30,139 nucleotides of DNA from contig CALAVG010000222.1 of the NCBI GenBank assembly GCA_937892275.1, forward strand, positions 1-30,139. The letters are read 5' to 3'. Position numbers and translations under genes: made by a program. This document shows positions 24,881 through 30,139 of this stretch, piece after piece; within the stretch, counting starts at the first letter, position 1, and the number at the start of each line of letters is the position of its first letter. The notes under the pieces were generated by a model that was not told the origin of the DNA, did no database searches, and saw nothing but the letters and a program-made list of their open reading frames with translations. This DNA comes from an uncultured Methanomicrobiales archaeon (GTDB lineage: Archaea; Thermoplasmatota; Thermoplasmata; Methanomassiliicoccales; Methanomethylophilaceae).

Positions 24881-24889
24881 GATAAAAGA
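24881..24889. promoter_or_regulatory. Shared AT element between divergent HD and archease genes
   Basis: GATAAAAGA (TCTTTTATC on the minus strand) is the only AT-rich core in the 60-base intergenic space. It lies about 28 bases before the archease ATG and 33 before the HD gene ATG, so one element or two overlapping ones may drive both directions. Confidence 0.45.
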
Positions 24890-24912
24890 ACGATGACACT
24901 CTTCCTCCGTTC

Positions 24913-25320
24913 ATGGAAAGATACACCCTCATCGACCATACCGCCGATATGATGGTCAGAGCGAGCGGATCAACATTGGAGGAATGCTTCGCCAATGCCG
25001 CCTTTGCGCTATTCGACCAGACTGTGGACCTTTCCAACATCGGTACCTCCGAGGAGACGGATATCCGTGTCACCGGGATCGATGACGAGGATAGACTCTA
25101 TTCATTCCTGTCCGAGATGCTGTTCATTGAGGATGCCGACAACCTGATCCTCAAGGAGTTCGAGGTGAGCTTCGATGGCGATGATGTGATATGCCATGCC
25201 AAAGGGGAGACCCTCGACAGGAACAAGCACAGGATAAGATCCGAGATCAAGGCAGTCACATACCACATGATGGAAATCGACAGGGAGACCCCGTCGGTGA
25301 CCGTCCTCTTCGATGTCTGA
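24913..25320 (+). CDS. Archease, activator of tRNA ligase RtcB
   Basis: A 135-residue archease. The family start with IDHTAD (residues 7-12) carries the metal-binding aspartates, EECFANAAFALFDQ follows, and the C-terminal KAVTYHMMEID is diagnostic. Archease speeds the guanylylation of RtcB and broadens its NTP use, in joining tRNA exon halves. No rtcB is in this window. There is no Shine-Dalgarno before ATG 24913 and a TATA-like element lies about 28 bases upstream, so the message is probably leaderless. Downstream, the frame of the formyltransferase-like gene is open across the archease stop, but a promoter-like element between them argues that gene begins later. Confidence 0.94.
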   Translation: MERYTLIDHTADMMVRASGSTLEECFANAAFALFDQTVDLSNIGTSEETDIRVTGIDDEDRLYSFLSEMLFIEDADNLILKEFEVSFDGDDVICHAKGETLDRNKHRIRSEIKAVTYHMMEIDRETPSVTVLFDV

Positions 25321-25335
25321 GAAAACGTCCAATGC

Positions 25336-25343
25336 CTTTTATC
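25336..25343 (+). promoter_or_regulatory. TATA box of the formyltransferase-like gene
   Basis: CTTTTATC is centred about 28 bases before ATG 25367, the spacing of a leaderless archaeal transcript. It lies inside the longer open frame from 25313, which is why I prefer the later start. Confidence 0.5.
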
Positions 25344-25366
25344 GGACGATACCATTGTACTCCCCG

Positions 25367-26191
25367 ATGCTCAGACTTGGTTGGTTCTCCACAGGCAGGG
25401 GTCCAGGATCCCGCAATCTTCTGAAGGCCGTTATGGATCAAAAGGAGAAAGGTGCTCTCGATATCGAGATCGCCTTCGTGTTCTGCAACTGGGACAACGA
25501 CGAGGAGGACAATCCCAAGAGGGAGCAGAGGCAGATGTTCTTCGATATGGTCAAAGGTTATGGCATACCGTTGGTCACCGCCTCGTGGAAGAAGTTCAGA
25601 CCGGACCTCTGGGAGAAGGACCAGAGGGAATGGCGCGACGAGTACGGGAAGGTCCTCAGGGAACTCACCGGAAAGTACGATTTCGATCTCGGCATACTTG
25701 CCGGATACATGCTCTGGATGGACGATGAGACCTGCAGGCAGTACGACATGCTGAACCTGCATCCCGCACTCCCCACCGGACCGAAAGGCACATGGCAGGA
25801 GGTCATCTGGCAGCTCATATCGGAGGATGCTGACCACCAGGGCATAATGATGCACATATGCACGGAGGAATGGGACAGGGGCGCCGCCCTCACATACTGC
25901 GGATTCCCCATACGCGGAGGCAAGTATGACAAGCTCTGGGCCGACATGAACGCCAAACTGAAGACCAAATCCCTGGATCAGATCAAACAGGAGGAGGGAC
26001 AGGAAGAGCCTCTATTCAAGACAATCAGAGAGGATGGTGCGAAGCGCGAGCTGCCCCTCATTGTCGCCACGATCCGCGCATTCGCGGAGGGAAAGGTGGA
26101 GATAAAGGGCAAGTGCCTCTACTCCGACGGAAAGAAGCTTGATGCGCCTTACGACCTGTCCGTACAGGTGGATTCCTCGCTGGAGGGATGA
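25367..26191 (+). CDS. Formyltransferase-fold protein (PurN/GART-like)
   Basis: A 274-residue protein with the formyltransferase fold. It begins LRLGWFSTGRGPGSRNLLKA, like the phosphate-binding start of glycinamide ribonucleotide formyltransferase. The catalytic triad positions are present: N130 and H132 in MLNLHPALPTGPKGT, and D170 in TEEWDRGAAL, corresponding to N106, H108 and D144 of E. coli PurN. It is longer than PurN (about 212), with extra sequence between strands (residues 75-105) and a C-terminal tail. It may be a purine enzyme using 10-formyl-tetrahydrofolate or act in another formyl transfer; the sequence does not settle this. It is followed after one base by a HAD-like gene. The start could also be ATG 25313, which overlaps archease by 8 bases. 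Confidence 0.82.
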   Translation: MLRLGWFSTGRGPGSRNLLKAVMDQKEKGALDIEIAFVFCNWDNDEEDNPKREQRQMFFDMVKGYGIPLVTASWKKFRPDLWEKDQREWRDEYGKVLRELTGKYDFDLGILAGYMLWMDDETCRQYDMLNLHPALPTGPKGTWQEVIWQLISEDADHQGIMMHICTEEWDRGAALTYCGFPIRGGKYDKLWADMNAKLKTKSLDQIKQEEGQEEPLFKTIREDGAKRELPLIVATIRAFAEGKVEIKGKCLYSDGKKLDAPYDLSVQVDSSLEG

Positions 26192-26192
26192 G

Positions 26193-27299
26193 ATGCCGGA
26201 CGAATTCGATCCGACGGTCGATCTCGGACTACCTCCGGACAAGTACATAATCTGCACATGCTGGGGATTCCTGACCAGGAACAACGACATCAGGGATCTC
26301 TGCAGCGATTTCATAGAGAACGGGAAGCATTTCTTCGACGTCCTCGACAGATACGACAGGCTCACATCATACGTCCTCAACAGGGAGGATGCCACTGCGG
26401 GAAGCTACTACAAATGGTGCGTACCGTTCCTCAAGGCGTGCGGTGCCACCGACCATCTGATCTACGAGAAGAGCAAGAAGAACCTTCAGATGATGCCCAA
26501 CGCGAGCAGGACCATGAGATACATCTCCAACATGATGCCCTCGCACATCACCACATCGGTCTTCGAACACGGCATGATGGAGATACTCGACAGGCTGAAC
26601 ATCCCTCTGTGCCAGATAGCCGACACCAAGCTCATCATAGACCAGTCGATGATGGGAAGGGCAGAAGCACGCAGGCTAAGGGACCTGGCCACTGAGATAG
26701 CAGCGCTCCGCATCCCAGATACGTTCTATGAACTGAACGTCCCCACCGAACTCATGGACGAGGATGTCACTATCATAAGGACATTGGATTCGGTGTTCCC
26801 GGGAAAGATCTCCAGCCTCGGAGCGATGGGTCTGATGGAATCCGCCGATCCTATGACCTCCCACAAGAAGGCATACCGCATGCTGGACATCAGGAGGCTC
26901 ACAGCCATCGATCTTGATTCAACGATGTACATCGGAAGCGCTTCCACGGACTTCCAGCCTCTGGATCTGGTTCGTGACGCCAACGGTCTCGCCATATCGT
27001 TCAACGGAGAAGAGTTCACAGTAAGGGGCAGCAACGTTGCAGTACTATCAGAGGACACCACCGTCGCATCGGTGTTCGCTAGCGTCTTCTTCGACAAAGG
27101 TACCACGAACGCCACGCTCATGGCTGAGAACTGGAGCAGAGAGTATCTCAGGAAGATGGACTTCCCGGACCTGGCACTACTGGAGGCATTCCTCAGAGAG
27201 AATCCTGATAAGCTTCCCGAAGTGCACCTCGTGACCGAGAAGAACGTCGACGAGCTGTCGAAGAGGAGCGACGCATTCCGCAGGACCGTCGTCTGCTGA
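26193..27299 (+). CDS. HAD-like protein of a methanogen-type family, motif I degenerate
   Basis: A 368-residue protein. The C-terminal part has a HAD motif IV-like loop, YIGSASTDFQPLDLVRDANG then LAISFNGEEF and NVAVLSEDT, as in archaeal HAD-like proteins I recall from methanogens (COG4030-like). In those the N-terminus has a DCEGP-type motif I; here the equivalent stretch at residues 20-31 is ICTCWGFLTRNN, so the nucleophile aspartate and the second acid appear to be missing (T22 and W24). The middle, NREDATAGSYYKWCVPFLKA, matches the family's helical region. If the alignment is right the protein may not be a phosphatase. The ATG at 26193 has GGAGGG 6-7 bases upstream and begins one base after the formyltransferase-like stop, so the two are co-expressed. 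Confidence 0.7.
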   Translation: MPDEFDPTVDLGLPPDKYIICTCWGFLTRNNDIRDLCSDFIENGKHFFDVLDRYDRLTSYVLNREDATAGSYYKWCVPFLKACGATDHLIYEKSKKNLQMMPNASRTMRYISNMMPSHITTSVFEHGMMEILDRLNIPLCQIADTKLIIDQSMMGRAEARRLRDLATEIAALRIPDTFYELNVPTELMDEDVTIIRTLDSVFPGKISSLGAMGLMESADPMTSHKKAYRMLDIRRLTAIDLDSTMYIGSASTDFQPLDLVRDANGLAISFNGEEFTVRGSNVAVLSEDTTVASVFASVFFDKGTTNATLMAENWSREYLRKMDFPDLALLEAFLRENPDKLPEVHLVTEKNVDELSKRSDAFRRTVVC

Positions 27300-28175
27300 T
27301 CATTGATCGCTTCCGGGATAGTTCTTGGTACCGTGATAGCGGATGAGCTGCAGCTTTCTGAACGCGGATGAAGGGAGATGCATGCCGAAACGGGTCAAAC
27401 TAGCCATCGCCATGATGGCCTTCGTAGGTATCTGTTTCTCCTTCCCGGTGATGATGTTCCTGTGCTTCACGATGTCGTCAAGGAATCCGTCCAGATCGGT
27501 CGCCTCCGATACCGTGAGGACATGGCCTACCTCATGCAGAAGATGCCCGTCGGTACCGCCGGTGAAGCCTATGCCGTAATCCTTTGCATGCTCCCAGGCC
27601 TTCTTGTTCTCGCTGCGGAACATTCCGCTGCAGATCACTTCGTAGGCATCCAGTCTCTTCGCCACCTCAACATCCAGGATACCGTGGTCGATCGCCTTCT
27701 GGACACCCTTCACGGATGCAAGATATCCGAGGGGATGCGCTCCGGAAACGACGCAGTTGACATCCTCGAGGGAATCCAAGATCCATTCCGTTCCCTTGTC
27801 TATGGCCAACCAGGGGCTGGGCGAGATGTACGGCTTGACATTCTTCGTCCAATACTCTGTCATCTCGTCGAAACTGTAGAAATACACGAGAATATGCGGA
27901 CCGTCCCAGGAACTGATCTCGATACCTGGGACCAGAAATCTGCCGTAATCCCTGTTCAGATCCCTTGCCTTGAGCGAACCGCTGATGAGGTTGTGATCGG
28001 TTATCGCCAGACCGACATCTCTCTTCTTCGCGAGCGAGAGAGCATCTTTAACAGATGTGAACGAATCTGAACAATTGGTGTGGAAGTGCATATCAGCACA
28101 CAACAGATTGGAGTCCCTGATCCAATCCATGTCCGGTTTCCCGAACCTCACCCTGCTGTCCTCTGAGACCTGCAT
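27300..28175 (-). CDS. PHP domain metal-dependent phosphoesterase
   Basis: A 291-residue PHP-family protein (TrpH-like). The metal motifs are in order: H30-x-H32 in ADMHFHTNCSD, D60-H61 in AITDHN, E86 in PGIEISS, H in SGAHPLGY, and GGTDGH. These enzymes hydrolyse phosphoester bonds in nucleotides or short oligonucleotides; TrpH-type members act on 3',5'-nucleoside bisphosphate or RNA 5' ends, but the substrate here is unknown. The C-terminal 60 residues are basic and lack known motifs. It converges on the HAD-like gene with no spacer. AAATACAC about 25 bases upstream (minus strand) is a weak candidate TATA for a leaderless message. Confidence 0.9.
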   Translation of the reverse strand: MQVSEDSRVRFGKPDMDWIRDSNLLCADMHFHTNCSDSFTSVKDALSLAKKRDVGLAITDHNLISGSLKARDLNRDYGRFLVPGIEISSWDGPHILVYFYSFDEMTEYWTKNVKPYISPSPWLAIDKGTEWILDSLEDVNCVVSGAHPLGYLASVKGVQKAIDHGILDVEVAKRLDAYEVICSGMFRSENKKAWEHAKDYGIGFTGGTDGHLLHEVGHVLTVSEATDLDGFLDDIVKHRNIITGKEKQIPTKAIMAMASLTRFGMHLPSSAFRKLQLIRYHGTKNYPGSDQ

Positions 28176-28260
28176 GGCCCTACATGCATGGTCTGTGTAT
28201 TTGCTTTTACCGAGATGTGCAGGCCATAAGGGTCGGAGTTGGTTAACGACCTAGCTACGG

Positions 28261-28269
28261 TTATATAAT
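28261..28269 (+). promoter_or_regulatory. TATA box of the cardiolipin synthase-like gene
   Basis: TTATATAAT is centred 24 bases before ATG 28289, with no Shine-Dalgarno between, indicating a leaderless transcript. Confidence 0.6.
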
Positions 28270-28288
28270 CTCCAGGCGATTTCATATT

Positions 28289-29725
28289 ATGGCCATTGAT
28301 TTAATTCCATTGGTGGAACTTTTCATCATTATTTCTGATATCGTGTTCCTACTGGTGTTACTCTATACAGAAAAGAAGAACCCGTCGAAGATAGTCGTAT
28401 GGGCGCTTGTTTTCCTGATACTGCCATTCGTCGGTTTCATACTGTACATCTTCATCGGACAGACAGTGTACTCCGATCATGCATTCAGGATCAAGAGTCT
28501 GAACGACGAGAAGACGAAGGAACTGGTGGAATATGACAAGGGAGTCGCCGACAAGGAGGAGATTCCCGAGTACCGCCAGCTCGCCAGGACGATGCAGAAC
28601 TTCGGAAGCATCGGGTACACGACGAACAACACAGTGCGTCTCTTCACCCTCGGTGACGACAAGTTCGATGCACTCTATTCGGATCTCAGGGCAGCGAAGA
28701 GATACATCTACCTGGAGTACTACATCATCAGGAACGATGAACTCGGTAACGAACTGATGAACATCCTCACCGAGAAGGTGAAGGAGGGCGTCGAGGTCAA
28801 GCTGCTCACCGATTACTTCGGATGGGGTAAAGGACCTCAGAAGTCCATCAAGGCCTTCAAGGCCGCAGGAGGACAGTTCGCACTGTTCCACAGTGTCGTC
28901 GCACTTGCACTCAGTCCCAAGAAGAACAACCGTAACCACAGGAAGCTCGCTGTCATCGACGGAGAGATTGGTTACTGCGGAGGGTTCAACATCGGTGACG
29001 AGTACCTCGGAAAGGGCCCCCTCGGATTCTGGAGGGACACCGCCGTACGTATTGTCGGACCAGCCGTCCCCGCCATCCATCTCCGGTTCGAAATGGATTG
29101 GGAATACGCCCACGGAACGCCGGCACAGAACCTGGCCGACCTGTACAAGGACGTCAAGTTCGATACGAGCGGTGATGCGAAGACGATCGTCGTCTCCGGA
29201 GGTCCGGATGTGGCCGAATTCAACCCCGTGAGGATGCAGTACCTTACGATGATCAACAACGCCAAGAAATCCGTGTACATCCACTCACCGTACTTCATAC
29301 CCGACAACTCCCTCAAGGATGCGCTTTCCCTTGCGGCTGCCAGAGGTGTGGACGTCAAGGTTATCATACCCGACAAACCGGATCACCTGTTCGTGTTCTG
29401 GAACAACATCAGCTCCGCCTACGACGTCATGCGCAACGGAGTGAAGGTGTACATGTACAACCGCGGATTCGTCCACTCGAAGACCATGGTCGTAGACGGC
29501 GAATACTGTTCTATCGGATCTGCGAACTTCGATGATCGTTCACTGGTCCTCAACTTCGAGACGAACCTCCTGGTGATGTCCAAACAGCTGGGCGAGGAAA
29601 TGAACGCTGCTTACGAGGAGGATCTGAAGTACTGTACCGAATACACGACGGAGAAGTTCGAGCACCTGACGTTCTTCCAGTCCATCAGACTCGTGATCTC
29701 CAGGTTGTTCGTGAACCTTACCTGA
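28289..29725 (+). CDS. Cardiolipin synthase-like phospholipase D family protein
   Basis: A 478-residue protein with the bacterial ClsA layout: two N-terminal membrane segments (about 8-27 and 35-57, PLDc_N domain), then two HKD motifs. The first is H217-K219-D224 in NHRKLAVIDG, the second H396-K398-D403 in HSKTMVVDG with GSANFDDRS. Conserved YLEYYIIRND and IHSPYFIPD segments precede them. The length matches ClsA. In bacteria it condenses two phosphatidylglycerols; in an archaeon the substrates would be ether lipids (archaetidylglycerol), as described for a Methanospirillum enzyme, giving archaeal cardiolipin. It stands alone with a strong TATA box. The close match to bacterial architecture suggests ancient acquisition from bacteria, but its base composition blends with its neighbours. 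Confidence 0.9.
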   Translation: MAIDLIPLVELFIIISDIVFLLVLLYTEKKNPSKIVVWALVFLILPFVGFILYIFIGQTVYSDHAFRIKSLNDEKTKELVEYDKGVADKEEIPEYRQLARTMQNFGSIGYTTNNTVRLFTLGDDKFDALYSDLRAAKRYIYLEYYIIRNDELGNELMNILTEKVKEGVEVKLLTDYFGWGKGPQKSIKAFKAAGGQFALFHSVVALALSPKKNNRNHRKLAVIDGEIGYCGGFNIGDEYLGKGPLGFWRDTAVRIVGPAVPAIHLRFEMDWEYAHGTPAQNLADLYKDVKFDTSGDAKTIVVSGGPDVAEFNPVRMQYLTMINNAKKSVYIHSPYFIPDNSLKDALSLAAARGVDVKVIIPDKPDHLFVFWNNISSAYDVMRNGVKVYMYNRGFVHSKTMVVDGEYCSIGSANFDDRSLVLNFETNLLVMSKQLGEEMNAAYEEDLKYCTEYTTEKFEHLTFFQSIRLVISRLFVNLT

Positions 29726-29739
29726 TTAAAGAGAACATA

Positions 29740-29883
29740 TTATAGCGGTCGCGTCATAGGCGCGGCCGGACCCTTTCTTCTGATACTTGACGCCCTGAAC
29801 TCATCACTAAGTCCAGTAGCGTCAACGACAAAGAGTTCGACCTCTGGATTCCACATCCTCTTATGATCAGGTGGTAGCTTTGT
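29740..29883 (-). pseudogene. Possible transposase remnant
   Basis: A minus-strand frame of 47 codons between stops reads NPEVELFVVDATGLSDEFRA followed by SSIRRKGPA. The strand-D-A-T-G-L pattern resembles the first catalytic aspartate region of DDE (IS4/IS5-type) transposases, but there is no room for the rest and no flanking inverted repeats are evident. If genuine it is a decayed fragment. The longest piece with an ATG starts at 29856. Its 3' end overlaps the hairpin at 29746-29768. Confidence 0.3.
29746..29768 (+). terminator. Hairpin after the cardiolipin synthase-like gene
   Basis: CGGTCGCG pairs with CGCGGCCG (eight pairs, one G-T) across a 7-base loop, 20 bases past the stop codon, followed by ACCCTTTCTTCT. 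It is a plausible terminator. Confidence 0.4.
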
Positions 29884-29903
29884 TTATACTAATGATGTCG
29901 TGA

Positions 29904-29924
29904 ATCTTCATTCGAAATGAAGAT
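29904..29924. repeat. Perfect 9-bp palindrome over the start of a tiny ORF
   Basis: ATCTTCATT-CGA-AATGAAGAT is a perfect inverted repeat with a 3-base centre. It covers the first start codons (29917 and 29923) of the ORF that follows. As DNA it could be an operator; as RNA it would hide the start codon. Confidence 0.55.
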
Positions 29925-30036
29925 GAACCGGTTGACAATCGGAAAAAAGATTGGTTTATCCAAACAACATCTTCTTCTCGTCGTTGCAGTGATGGCAATA
30001 GTGCCTTTCGCAGCCATCGCCGGCGTATCTGGATAA
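29917..30036 (+). CDS. Tiny ORF with one membrane helix
   Basis: A 39-residue frame beginning MKMNRLTIGKKIGLSKQ, a basic start, followed by a hydrophobic helix (about residues 19-36, LLLVVAVMAIVPFAAIAG) and ending at a TAA. It looks like a small membrane protein or a truncated signal anchor. TTTATAC at 29882-29888 lies about 32 bases upstream, as a TATA box would. There is no clear Shine-Dalgarno. It could also be the severed start of a longer secreted protein. Evidence for expression is weak. Confidence 0.35.
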   Translation: MKMNRLTIGKKIGLSKQHLLLVVAVMAIVPFAAIAGVSG

Positions 30037-30139
30037 GGAAAACACTGCCCCATCAAAGTGCCCCGAGTTCGGCTGCGCCGAACTTGGGAAAGCAGCCCTT
30101 CGGGCTGATTGACGATAGGGATATCACAGCGTTAGAATG
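30037..30139. other. Right-end region without a gene
   Basis: Apart from the tandem hairpins I see no supported gene here. From the end of the cardiolipin synthase-like gene to the window edge (414 bases) only the small items listed separately (hairpin, possible transposase remnant, palindrome, tiny ORF, tandem hairpins) can be pointed to. Confidence 0.5.
30062..30107. repeat. Tandem strong hairpins at the window edge
   Basis: Bases 30062-30088 form a 12-bp stem (CCCGAGTTCGGC / GCCGAACTTGGG, one G-T pair) with a TGC loop. Bases 30093-30107 form a 6-bp stem CAGCCC/GGGCTG with a TTC loop. No T tract follows. These may be a terminator pair, a structured RNA or part of a dispersed repeat. Confidence 0.5.

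Noticed and set aside
27378..28070. 230-codon plus-strand frame over the PHP gene
   Set aside because: It is a shadow of a gene whose metal-binding motifs are all intact on the other strand.
28358..29284. 308-codon minus-strand frame antisense to the cardiolipin synthase-like gene
   Set aside because: Its composition (V, D, E and H-rich) is that of a shadow frame, and the sense protein has intact catalytic motifs.
766..29725. In-frame TAG readthrough (pyrrolysine) gene
   Set aside because: No pair of adjacent frames in the window looks like one protein split by TAG, and no methylamine methyltransferase gene is present.
29740..29883. Complete insertion sequence next to the cardiolipin synthase-like gene
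   Set aside because: The transposase-like frame is under 50 codons and no terminal inverted repeats or target duplication can be seen, so at most a remnant is reported.
1..30139. CRISPR array, prophage, toxin-antitoxin or restriction system
   Set aside because: I found no regularly spaced direct repeats, phage structural genes, or paired small genes with such motifs anywhere in the window.

Overview
The window looks like a stretch of a methanogenic archaeon of the Thermoplasmata, most likely Methanomassiliicoccales. The core genes are archaeal: RadB, a stand-alone Bud32 kinase, class I CCA-adding enzyme, archaeal type II GAPDH and archease. Promoters are TATA/box A-like. Of the 27 intact-looking genes listed, 24 end in TGA, 3 in TAA and none in TAG, as expected in lineages that reserve TAG for pyrrolysine. 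No methanogenesis gene is present, so the order-level assignment is an inference.

The left end (about 1-762) does not belong with the rest. Bases 2-562 are a very AT-rich reading frame with no stop, of Firmicutes character. Bases 580-765 are the GC-rich 5' end of a bacterial murB gene, cut off exactly where the archaeal radB begins. This is most simply a contig-end chimera.

Regions. 766-2503: radB, a small membrane protein and an AIM24-family protein on the minus strand. 2553-3715: overlapping bud32 and XTP/dITP pyrophosphatase genes. 3924-6601: a three-helix membrane protein, pgk and gap on the minus strand, the glycolytic pair in one transcription unit. 6799-8857: an ABC-2 type exporter (ATPase plus permease). 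9063-10397: cca. 10558-15198: a 1546-residue secreted, membrane-anchored surface protein with an internal duplication. 15332-15404: tRNA-Pro(UGG). 15561-18230: two unknown genes flanking a surface transglutaminase-like protein. 18387-19758: ilvC with a cyclophilin-like gene. 19759-21659: an M24 peptidase and aspartate dehydrogenase. 21881-24213: a membrane-anchored extracytoplasmic protein overlapping a GT-C type glycosyltransferase. 24214-25320: an HD hydrolase divergent from archease. 25367-27299: a formyltransferase-fold enzyme paired with a HAD-like protein whose catalytic motif I appears degenerate. 27300-28175: a PHP phosphoesterase. 28289-29725: a two-HKD cardiolipin synthase-like enzyme. 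The last 400 bases hold a possible transposase remnant, a palindrome, a tiny membrane ORF and tandem hairpins.

Together this is a housekeeping chromosome segment (glycolysis/gluconeogenesis, NAD and branched-chain amino acid synthesis, tRNA maturation) interleaved with genes for the cell envelope: the giant surface protein, the transglutaminase-like protein, the GT-C enzyme and the cardiolipin synthase. I found no CRISPR array, prophage, complete insertion sequence or obvious defence system. The least explained items are the formyltransferase/degenerate-HAD pair and the repeated giant surface protein.
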